Assembly (NCBI RefSeq): GCF_040712315.1
Contig: NC_134019.1
Coordinates: 40,081,873 to 40,145,872 of the forward strand
Length of the DNA stretch: 64,000 nucleotides
DNA from: Castanea sativa
Lineage: Eukaryota; Streptophyta; Magnoliopsida; Fagales; Fagaceae
Direction of reading: 5' to 3'
The position numbers and the translations under genes were made by a program. The notes under the pieces are model-generated. The model had not been told where the DNA came from. It saw only the letters and a program-made list of their open reading frames with translations, and ran no database searches. Positions 10,686 to 22,900 of the stretch are shown here, piece after piece. Position 1 is the stretch's first letter, and every line of letters starts with the position of its first letter.

Positions 10686-13600
10686 TATACGATTTTAAAT
10701 TTTAAGCAATTTTCTTGTTCTTCGATCTTAACCCCTTTGAATTTCTTCAAATCCTTTGCAAAAATTTTCTCGCAATAAAAAATTTATGTGCACGTGATTG
10801 ATGTCTCCAGTAAAAAGCACTCCTTTGACCCTAAACCATAATGGTTCTTGATCAAGATATGCAATAGATTGATGGTAATTGTAATAAGAAATTGATGTAA
10901 TCAAACTAAAAATTTGTCTTTTGATTGTTTAGAAAATATTTTTAACAAATTTTTGGAATGGTTAATCAGTTGGTGGAGGAGGAGAGTGGTAGTAACGGTG
11001 GTTTACTTTCTCTCTTAGAACCAACCAATAGTTGTGATATCACTATTGGTCCTAATTGTGTGGATGGTAATCTCATCAAGTTGGTGATCACCAACATATT
11101 TGTAGAGAGAATGATTAAAGACACAAACAAAGAGTTTTATATTTATAGACTTGCTCATGTCTCTTGGGAAGAGATATGTCTCTTCACTAAAAAATGATTA
11201 AATTCGAAGAAACAACTCTTCTACCAATGACTAACTAACATTAATTAATTAATTGTTAATACTGATACATTAGCGAATAAATATCATCCACTAGACCACT
11301 AAGCAGAGGGGGGGGGGATTATTGCATGAATGAGGGTGCAATATATTAAAATATGATCATCCATCACTTTACATAAACATTTAAGATAATGTAAACTAAA
11401 ATTTTGTAGTGTCTGTGAATTTGATTTTGTGATATAATAATAATAATGTATTAAAGTCATTTTGAAAGATCTTATTCTTATCATTACACACACATAAACA
11501 TAAAAATAATTATTAATAAAATAAATTGGAGATCTTAATTTTCCAAAGACACCAATAAGGAAACATGAAAATATAAAGTAGAACATATGTTAATTATTAT
11601 TTTTTTTACTCAAAAATGTTGCCTTAAAGGTTTTTTTAAGCCTTAAGTTTTTTTTGAGGGTCTTTAAGCCTTAAGTTGATACCATATTCATGCCTATTGT
11701 TGAATCCACATTGTCAACATATTATGTTTTTTTTCTCCCATGTAACAACATAAGGCTGCAAGGAAAACCCAAATCAATTGGTAAACCAATCAAAACCAAA
11801 AAGAGATAATTAAAATAAAAGGAAAACCAAAATTTTTTCAAACTAAGCACAACCCATTTTAATCAATTTCAAATCAAACAAATATCCATAATTATATATA
11901 ATAAAGTTATCAATACAATAATAATGTCCATGAGCTATTTAAAAAAAAAAAACACATTATCTTTTGCTTTCCACTCAATTGCCTTCAATTTGATCGCTCA
12001 AGGGGTTAACACGTAGTTTCAAGTACGAATGAACAAATTGCAATAAAATCATTTAAGGACATCCAGTGATAAAATAAGTATTTCACACTCACCATAAATT
12101 TTAATGACTCATATAAATGTAGTACAAGTGATACATTACACGTTATAACAGTGTTTGTAACCAATTGTTTGATTAATCTAGATAACAATGCTAGCAAAAA
12201 TCATCATTCTAATATAGATGTCTTCATTGCACTTCATTAGTTATAATAAGTTAGATTTGTTATAATATTATTATAATAAAATAAAATTGTTTTGTTTGTT
12301 GTCTCCATTAGTCAAAACAAAAGGTCAATTTGTTTTCAACGGAAGGTCTTCCATCGAAAATAAGTCTTCTATTGCGCTTCATACTCCAGTAAAGTAAAAA
12401 AAATAAAATCTATATAATAAACTTTTGAAAAAACACGAATCACATGCAATTATACTTTATAGTCAAAGTCGCAAAATTATACTCCCATAAAGGTTCGAGT
12501 TATAATTTTCTTTAAAACTTTATTGTGCTTTAGTTGGGTCAATTACTATCAAAGTAAAAGTTTGATAAATTTTCAAATTAGATTATAATTAAATTTAATA
12601 TTTATAGCAATTAAATTCTAACTATGTCTCCTCCTACTATACAATAATAATAAGGATAGGAATAACAATAATAATAGATAGGCAATGCTATAAGTTGTAG
12701 CAAATATAAATGTTTTCTTTTTCCTATGTAATTATATAAACTTAAAATGAGGTGTGTGTGTGTGTGTTTTCTTCTATATTTAATGATATTTGATATTGTT
12801 TTGAAGGCATTGATCTATCTTATATAATTAAAGAATATAAGTTTGTATGTTATTATATTTTAATAAAATATCATGTCATTACTTATTATCATCAATATTA
12901 TCAATAGCACTATAATGAAAGTACACATAAAAAAGAAGAAGCCCAATCTTGCTTTACTATTACTTAAATACAACTATTAATCAACATAAATAAAGATATT
13001 TCAAAGGATGTCATAATTACATAACATAAATGCAAACATAAACATAAACATCATCCAACATATGCAAGGATTATATTGTGTGAAGGTATTGGTTTACCTG
13101 TAACGTAGTATTGTATCTTTTTTTTTTTTTTTGCTTACACTTTATTTATATGATACATACAACACAAACTTAATCGTCAAATGTACACATACCTTATATT
13201 CCTAAGCAAACCAAGAGAATACCAATAATTTGCAAAACTAGAAAAATAAATAAAATAAATATCTTTAATCAATTAAGAGATCGGCAAACAAACATGATAA
13301 GCCAATTAGAAGATATAATCCTTAAGATATGTTACTTTCTCAATTTCCAGATCACATTTTAATCATATAATATTAACTCATCATTGAATTATAAAATCGA
13401 TTAGTTGTTACATATTATCTTATTAATCACATTTTTGTCATGTGATATTATTGTCATTGGTGGGTATTTATGGTTGAGATTGGAACAGATACTCAAAGCT
13501 AACCAGCCAACTTAATTAAGAATATAATTTACTAATAAATCATATTAGAAAATGAGAATTACCATAATTGTTCAATAGTTTATTGTTTAAACATGTGTTT

Positions 13601-13740
13601 CTCTTAGCACAACTATACATTAAATCCCCCAATTTTCAAAAACATTTACCAATATAAAAAATTTCTCCCACCCAAAAAAAAAAAAAATTTCTAACCTATT
13701 TTTATACTCATATAAAAAAATAAAATACAAATTCTTTCCC
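10686..13740. other. Gene-free AT-rich spacer
   Basis: The spacer holds homopolymer runs (G run at 11308-11317, T run at 13120-13132), a short (GT)n at 12752-12768 and many short AT-rich repeats. A 79-codon open frame at 10958-11197 has no recognisable domain and no support from context. I see no RNA gene. Confidence 0.55.
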
Positions 13741-13915
13741 ATTTTCGTTTTCACTTAGCGTTTTTTTTCAGTCTCACAGTCACATACACTCTCCAAAGTG
13801 CTCACTTTCAAAGCGCGAAAAATCAAATTACATAACCCCTTCTTTCTTCTTCTTCACTCTTCTGCTAGGGTTTTAGGCTCTCTCTCTCTCTCTCAAGCTC
13901 TCCTTTTCGCCTTCA
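13741..13915 (+). promoter_or_regulatory. NUP188 5' leader and proximal promoter
   Basis: No upstream ATG precedes the start codon in the last 100 bases. A GCGCGAAA motif at 13813-13820 matches the E2F site read on the other strand. A CT-rich tract (13879-13894), typical of plant 5' leaders, and a TAGGGTTTT element (13866-13874), close to an inverted telo-box, lie before the ATG. No clear TATA box is visible, which is common in housekeeping genes. The transcription start is not determined by sequence alone. Confidence 0.45.
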
Positions 13916-16900
13916 ATGGCGACCACCACTAAGTCCGTCGACGCCTCTCTCTGGTGGGACCCATTCTCTCTCCTCCTCACCGACCTCGAGAACGCCTCTC
14001 TCTCCTCCGACCTCCCTCCAAATCTCGTAAACCCTAATCCTCTCTCTCTCGCTCGATATGATTGTGTATGTGCATGAATTGGGTTTCTTTGTGTTTTGTT
14101 CAGGCGAAGAAGTTGAAGGAAAACCGAGGTTGGTTCGTGGACACAGTGTCGCGCTTCAAGTCACCGAATCAGAAATCGAAGGAGGCTTTGAATTCAGAGA
14201 CAGTGAAGATTGGGGATCGCCAATTGACTATCCAGCCTGAATTGAAAGAAAAGGCATTGCGTATCAGCTCCTACTTGGTGAGATTTTTTTTTTTTTTTTT
14301 GCCAATTTTTGCCGCTCATTTTGTAGTTTTTGCTAAACCTAGCCTCCAATGCTATAATTGTTGCAGTATTGAGTTTTTCATTACATTGTTTTCTATGAAG
14401 TGAATTTTCTGAGGAGAATGTGAGTTTAATGATATTTGGATTAGTTGAATTTCATGATGTTTATATGATATATCGGATATTGTCATTGATTATTGATTCG
14501 CTATTGGTGCTTATTGTTTGTTTCAGGCTTTAGATGAAGTTCAAACGTACATTCTTGTCGAAAGGACTCTAAAGGACAAAAATTTAGGTGCCGATTCTAT
14601 AGTTCAAGAATATCTTCATGTGGTTAGTAGCTTCTCTTTCCTTTATTCTCGTTGTGTTGTATTGGGCACTGCCAAATCTTGGATACAAGTTGTGATGGGT
14701 GCGTAAAGGTCTTTGTGGGGTTTTCTTGTTGCTATCCAACTGATGTCAATGTTTTAAGCTTAGTAGAATTGAGTTGTACATGTGAAACTCTTTTTTTTTT
14801 TGCATACAGATATTGGATGCTAGTATTGAAGCATTTCTTCATTGCTGGCCACTTGTCTGACTTCTTTTGCTGTTGTTATGAAGATATTGCTTCAGTATTA
14901 CATGGAACGGCAGTGCTTACTGAAATGTACCAGGAGGATTCTTATGCATGCTTGTAAGTAAATCATAGAGCTCTTATACTTCCTAGCTATTATCCTTTCT
15001 GTAATTTTGTTTTTTTTCCATGGTGTCATATAGTGATTGAACCATACCTAGAATTTTTTGACTTAACTTCAAGTTCTTAAATATTGCATATAGGTGCTGA
15101 ATTTTGACTTTCCATACTGATAATCGTACTAATTTTGATGCAGTATATGTTGGAACTGGCTCCAAAGAAGGTCAAATTATTAGGGAAGAAGTGCTAAAGC
15201 TGATTTCTGATGGACTAGAAAGGAAATCAATATCCTTACTGGAAGACCTTCTATCATCTAGTCACCCTGAGCAGATGGTATGTTTAATGTCCACCTGTGT
15301 TGCTTACTTTAAAACCTGTATAATTGTGTAATTGGTGTGCCAGGATGATAGATATATGAGTTGAACATGTTAATTTATTGTGTTACTATGTTGGGTCTTT
15401 ATAAGGACAAGCACTCCGTCGGAGTTATGTTTTTGGTACATGTTGGTTTAGTCTTTGCTTTTTGGTTAGTTGTACAATGGAACATATAGAGTTCATTGTG
15501 TTGAAATAATGTGTTACTTCATCCTTCATGTTTTTCATTACATCCAGGCTATTGAGTTTATGTCATGCCTAAAAGAAAGAAAGAAAATAAATAAATAAAG
15601 ATTGGTGTAGTGGGTAACTCTCCCTTAGTGGCTTGGTCCAATTCTATTTTGGTATGGTGCTTATATGACATATCCGCAACTTTTTGGGTTTCTATTGCTT
15701 CTCCAACCATCTATATCGTATAAACAACAACTGATAAAAATTTCAATGTATGCATGTTCTATATGGGAAAAAATTACTTACTTATTTTAATCCCATGGTT
15801 TGTCATAGTTAGGCTTTTTAACATCTGCCGTGACTTGTGGGGACGTTTTTTAGGATGTCGACCTTTTTACCTTGTGGGCCGAGGAGACACTGATAGAAGA
15901 CAATTTGGTTTTAGACATTCTTTTCCTAGCGTATTATGAGTCATTTTGTACCTGTGATGGTGGAAGTTGGAAAAAGTTGTGCTCCCTCTACAAGGTATAC
16001 CATAATCTTTATGAGATTGCTGTTTTATACATTTTATTTTGATCCTAATCATTGTTTGTAACTTCAACTCACAGGGAATCTTATCTGGGACTTGTAACTT
16101 TGGAAAGCTGGCTATATCAACTGAAGCAGTACATTATTCTCATCATGCCAAAATTCAGCTCCTCCTTATCCTTATAGAAACCCTGGACCTGGAAATTCTT
16201 CTCCAGATGGTTCATGATGAAATGCCTTTCAGGTTTTTTCCCTAGTTGTTACTTGCTAGTTACATTTTATATATCTTTTTGGGGGTAATGTGTAAAGTTC
16301 ATAGGAGTCTTTTATCTGTTGGAGAGAAAAAAAGCTGGTCCAATTCATCAAATACCCTAGCAATATGTAATTTTTCTTTTTTTGGATAGGTCAGACAAAT
16401 TATATTAAAGAAACTACAATATGCATCAAAAGCACAAAGTAGTCTAAAGTCAATGAATTGAAAATGCTTAATTGCACAATTACTGTGCAATACAATGCAT
16501 GGGTATGCGTGTATTGAGTCTCAAGTCAATGAATTGAAAATGCTTAATTGAATTTAATATCCTTAGGTATGAGGCACAAATGAGAGACTTTCTAGTCTCT
16601 TCCTCCAAGATCTTATGTCAAGGATATCATAGCTGCTCTCAAGCTGTAGCTTAATTGATTTTAAAATACACATATAACATCAGGCCATATCAAAGTTGTT
16701 TAGGAAATTCCAATAATCAGGTGATATCTCTCTGTTTTAGGTACAGTATGTCTATGGGTATGTGTTGTATGACATACAAATCTAGCTTGTATCCTATACT
16801 TATATCTATGTTTTGCCATGGCTGAAATGGATACTTTTATTATTTGAAGGAAATGTAATATGTACTATATGTGTTTGTGTTTCTTCCTCCGTTGGGAGGT

Positions 16901-19900
16901 TTTATTTTTTGGTTGAAAGTTAAACTTGGATGGCTCTTATTCAAAATGGACGTTACATTGGTGTCAAACTTATCTACTGTAGATTGTTGGCAGCATGACC
17001 ATTGGATTAGACATTAGTGTCAGTGTTTGCCTTGGGGGAAAGCAATTAATTGTTCCACCAATGTCGATTAGTTAGTAGTAGTTTTTGGATGCTGTCCAAG
17101 ATTAGCTGGTTCTCTAATTATTTGATCAGTGTTGAGTTTGTTCAATTAGTCATGAAATGGAAAATCTCAGCAGATTTCTCCATGGCAGTTGGGATTGGGT
17201 TTGCTTAGATGTATAACAGACAATTTGAAGCGTATGCTTTTTAGACTATTACTTGTAACTGGAAACTATACAATTTGATATTATTCTCCCTTATTTGATT
17301 TGCTATTTTGTGGTGATATTTAGAGCAGTTGTAATTGTTATTTAGATTATTTAATAGTCAGTGGGTTTCATCTGTATGAGTTTGATATATCATGTTTCTC
17401 TAAATCTTTATATAATATCTGATGTTCTTATGGTAATTATGTATCCTTTGTAGTACATTTCATTTTAATTTGACTCGCTTTTTCTTTGTTCTTTAAATAC
17501 GTTTGTTCTAATTGCTAGAATACCTGTTTTGCAATTTCTCAGGAACGGTTTCTCTGTTTTCACCTTGACTGATGTCCAAGAGATTGATGCACTAATTTCT
17601 AGTTTCAATGTATTTGAGTTAAAAGACTCAGGCCCTCTGATTCTAGCATGGGCAGTGTTTCTTTGCTTAATTTCATCACTTCCAGGAAAGGAGGAAAACA
17701 ATGTACTAATGGTATGTGGATGTGTCAATTGATGTATTGTTTGCTACACTAGGATGTATAAACATTGCAAATGTTTCTTGTGCACTTGGATCCACTTTTA
17801 CGAAACTCATGTAAATTTTATTGATTTCCTTTCTTTTCGATTGTAATTCTTTAAGAGAGCATTTTGTGCATCTCGTATGAAAATGTTGTTTTTACCTTCA
17901 CTCTTGTTAACTTTGTTGCTTTATTTATTTATTTATTATTATTGTTATATTAAAAAGCAAACGTTGACCATTTTATTTTTCCTATTTTATTTTCCAGGAG
18001 ATTGATCATGTTGGTTATGTACGCCAAGCGTTTGAGGTTGAATCCTTGAATTATTTTCTTGAAATCCTTCAAAGTGATATATTGAAGGAATCAGATGTGA
18101 GTTATTCTGAGTTCATAGTTCCAAGAGTTTTACAGTGACTGGTTTCTAGTTTTCCCACATAATTTTAAGTGTTGACTGGTTTTTCCTTTTCATTATAAAC
18201 CCTGTAGCTATAATAAACCCTTTTTTTTTTTTTAATTCCAAGGAGAAGAAGACATATAGTCTATTGTCTGACGTTAAGTTTTAATCTGATGGTATTTTGA
18301 AGATACTGCCAGATTAAAGGATCAGCTGGAAGCATTACTGATTTTTACTATGATTGGTCTGGGTGTGGGGTCTTACAAATAGCAACACTTACAGATTTCA
18401 TAAAATCACTTTTTTTTTTCTTTTTTCCCCCATGATTTTTTATAATTCTTTTATGTCCAGAGTGCTCATCACCATGAGCATGACATATCCTACTTTATTA
18501 ATAAAGTTTATTACTTATCCAAAAAAGTTTGAATCTGATTTACTTTACTTTGGTCCTTACATGTTCTGGTATTTTGTCCACTTTCCCTCCAAGTTCTTGT
18601 ATATATATTGGTTTTGTAAAAGAAGTGATTTCTCTTTCTTTCTCTGTGTCTTACCCAGGGACCTGTTGCTGGCTATCGAAGTGTCTTAAGAACTTTTATT
18701 TCTGCATTTATTGCATCTTATGAGATCAATCTTCAGGTAACTATTTATGGATATCTGCAAGTAGTTTGTAAGGAATTCACTGAGTGCCTTTTCTAATTTA
18801 TCCTATTTACATAATGGTGCAGATGGGGGACAGTACCCTTAATTTGATATTGGATATTCTTTACAAAATTTATCGAGGCGAGGTTTGGATGTATAATGAT
18901 TATTATTTTTCAGGGCCATTCTTCATATTTCTAATCATTTAGTCTATTGTTCACAGTTTGCTAATTGGAGATTTTTCTCTTGAATTGTGCAGGAGTCACT
19001 TTGTATTCAGTTCTGGGACAAGGAAAGTTTTATTGATGGTCCTATTCGGTGTCTTCTTTGCAACTTAGAGGGTGAATTTCCCTTTAGGACTGTGGAACTT
19101 GTTCGCCTTTTGTCATCCCTCTGTGAAGGAACTTGGCCTGCAGAATGCGTGTAAGTAAAACTTCTTTGGTGATCCCATTGGCTTCAACTCGTATATCCGC
19201 CTTTTGTATAAGATACCCTTTTCTAATGGGGATGTAGAATATCTATATTGTCAATGTAGCATTAAATAAGCTCTATTCTCGATTCTTTGTTTTTTTTTTT
19301 TGGATTTAAAAATATACTGCTGCTACTTTTTATATGTTCTTTCTGCCAACAGTTATAACTTCCTAGACAAGTCAGTTGGAATATCATCTCTGTTTGAGAT
19401 TAGAAGTGATTCCCTGGTGGATAACGTCTCTCAAATTGTTGAAACACACCTGCCAGTGCATGTTCCTGGAGTTGAAGGTTTACTCATTCCTAGTAAAACT
19501 CGTGGACATGTTTTGAAAATGATTGGTGGGAATACTGCTCTTGTCCGATGGGAGGTAATTATTGTTTTAAAATTTTAATCTATGTTTGCTGATTTTATTG
19601 TGTTAGGCCCTTTAGAAATTCTTGGAAACAAAAAGGTTCCTTTAATTTACATCTGAACTTGCTTTTGAGTGTTTTCAATAATTTTATTACAATTATAATC
19701 TGCATTTCTTGATGTTGCTGCTATAGAATATCTAATTTCTTTCTTCCTTGGCTTCCAATCTACGATGGTGATACTGTCTTTGTGTTGTGTTTTCAAAAGG
19801 TCTAGTCTACTAAAACTGATGTGACTGACCTATCCGTCTGGATTAGATGTAGGATGTTATTCATATTTTACGACAAAGTTCTGTTGGATATTTTCTGATT

Positions 19901-22900
19901 TCCATGAAAGCACTTGCTGTCATCATGCTTATGGTGCAGCATCACAATGCAGAGTGTAACCCATTCACAAATGTAGTCATGTTCCGCTATGTGATCATCT
20001 TTATGGTACAGCATCACAATGCACTTGATGTCATCACATTAATCTTACATGACTTGGTTTATCACTTTGCAAATATCTTTTTCCCACATATTGCTTGGCT
20101 TTGTTTCCTGGCTCTCAGAACATGATGCTTTAGGTTTTGTTGTTGTATTTTATACATTAAAGTCTTAATCTCTGTTGGTGATGTTACTCTTTCTCCCATC
20201 AAATTACTTGCCACTACTTAGTTGCCAAGAGCCTTCTAGCTCAACAGACACGTCTTGGTGTTTCCAACGGAGATGTCTAGGGTTTGTTTGAATACTCCCT
20301 CTCCCATCATAACTATCAAATTATAAAATAAAATAAAGTAAATCAGTTTACTGTTATTGTGTATATATTACAATTGTGTAGGTGACTGTCTGAAGTTAGG
20401 AGGGTTGAGATGATTTCAGTAATATGATAGTGTTACTAAAGAAGTCAAAATGAACTATGAAACTCTGTTCAGTCAGGAAAAGTTTTAGTTAGATCAATTG
20501 TCTTTCAATTCAATTTCATATCAGCTAATTCTTTCTGCTGACATATGTATCTACTTTTGTAGTATACACAATCTGGTGTGCTTGTATTGCTCCTCCGATT
20601 GGGGCAGGATCTGTATCCAGACAAAAGTGAGGAAATTTTTCTTACTCTTGACCTGCTTTGCCGAATGGTGTCTTTTAACACGGTAATTTGTTTTTACTCC
20701 CTCTGGCTATTGTTTGGTATCTTATGAATTTTTTATTTGGAACTAATTTGGTTAGATCATATATAGGTGATTGTTATATAATTCTCCTGTAGTTTGGAGG
20801 ACTATTGCCTGAGAATGTTGGTTGCTATATGGTGTTATATGGAAATGTTAGTTAAATGGCATTGGATGGTGCAATTTATCAACAAAAAAAAAAAAAAAGC
20901 TGCATTGGATGGTGTACTGGATGTGGATAAACCTGAATGTCAATTGTCCTCTCATACTTATTTTCATCTGATAAGACTTTGATTTATTGAAGCCTGGATT
21001 TGGGTTATGGTTTATACACTTCAGTCATTAAAATTCCTCTATTATCAATATAGTATCTGAGTACTAGACATGAAGTTCATTGATATGCTCTATTGTTATG
21101 GTGTTGCTGTTAGACAACTTTGGTCCTTAGTTTCAGCTTTCTATGCTGACTTGACTCATTCAATCAATTTGTTTATTTCTTTGTTGTTGTCAAGCTTTGA
21201 TTTGCTACCAAGTTGATTTGGAAAGATTTGGTTTAGTATGGTTTTATTATTGAAATGGCCTTTTGTTTGCATTCTTGAACTGAGATTTGGTTTAGCATGG
21301 TTTTAATGTTGAAATGGCCTTTTTGTTTGCATTCCTCAAACAATGATAAACCGAGATTTTGATGGGCTTATTGATATTGCTGTGGCATGTTGAGTTTATC
21401 TTTTCTTCCACAGTTTCTATACTGATTAATCTTTTATTTTTCTCATGTTCCTTATATCCTTAAAGTTCAATTTGGAATATGTAATTGTAAAAGATATGTG
21501 TAGGGACACGATTTTCCGACCAAGCCCAAAAATGTAAGGGATCTTGGCCCAGTGAACCCAGCACAATAAATTTGTAGAGAGTGGATTAAAGAGCTAGGCT
21601 TTACTGCATGGATAACAATTAATATGGTTTTGGATGATGAGCCAACAAGAATTGAACCCGGTTTGTGCGAGAAAGTTTGTCCTATGCATAGTCTGAGGAG
21701 CTCTATTCTAGTATATATTGGATGACAATAGTTACAGGAGTTGTTGAGATTGCTACAGCGCTTTCTCTTCTCCTTTTTCCATCCCCTTTTCATGATGGGC
21801 CTCTTCCATTATATAGTTCCATTTGGATGATCTTAATCCCACATTTGTTGATCTTTTGAACCACCACTTGAGTGCTTGTCCCATCAGACACCCTTTCTGG
21901 CCTTCTGTGAGTTGTGGTTGCCGAGGTAGCACTCTTCAGGGGTCTTTTCCACATAAATGTGGTTAGAAAGTTAGCTGCAGGGCATTCAATGCGGTGTAGC
22001 AGCTTTCCCTTAGACATTTTTGAGTCCTTATCCCTCTTGTACGTTCATGATGCTCGTCCTTATCATTAGAATTTCCTAGAAGGTCACTTTGATCGTTAGG
22101 ATCTATACCCGATCTGCATTTAGCTTATTCGAGGAGATATTCTTCCTCAGACTTGGACTACTCACAATCTTGGCCAAAGCCCCACGCTCTCGGCCGAAGC
22201 TCAAGACCCCACAATATGCAATGCCAATAAGCTATAGCTCAAATGGGATTTCCTCATCCCATGGTTATTAGTTATGGGATGGAGGTGTGGTTGTGGGTTC
22301 AAGATCCGTTGGGTTTGTGTCTTACTTACCAATCAAAAAATTGTAAAAGATCTGCATTGTGTGCTTGGGCTACCCTTTCTTTTCCTTCATTTAAGTGACT
22401 TGTTAATATTAAAAAATAAAAGTCTGCACTATGTGCACTTCAGCTTTGTCTTTTACTTTGCCTCTTTCCCTTTCCTGACTTTATAATCTTGATGTTTACT
22501 TATCAATTTGGACGCTATTGCAGGCATTCTTTATGTTGACCATTTTTTTTCCCTGCTTCTGTTTAAGAATCCTTGCATTTATTTTTCCTGAAACTGTGTT
22601 CTGAATATATATTTTTTGTGTAACTTATATTCATTCTAGCAATTCTGAGTGTAATAAAAAGACCATGAACTTTATTTTTGAGTTTATGAAGATTGCTGTT
22701 TGGTTTTGGTTCCTGAAGTTTGATCACTATGTTTCTTGCTTGCTGTTCCTTGTTGGCTCTGCCTCTGGTATCTTGGAGATGTTGGTTCCATTACTTCTTC
22801 TGGTTCCTATCAAGAACATATGTTCTGATTTCTTTTGGCGTGACACCCATGTTCCTGCTCAGACATTTGGCTTATCTGTTGTGCTGAGCAAGCCAAAGCC

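Noticed and set aside
10958..11197. 79-codon frame between the copia element and NUP188
   Set aside because: No recognisable motif, no splice context and no promoter. A frame this long is expected by chance in 3 kb.
14058..14403. Open frames running from NUP188 intron 1 through exon 2 into intron 2
   Set aside because: They cross canonical GT-AG junctions. The spliced frame gives the conserved protein.
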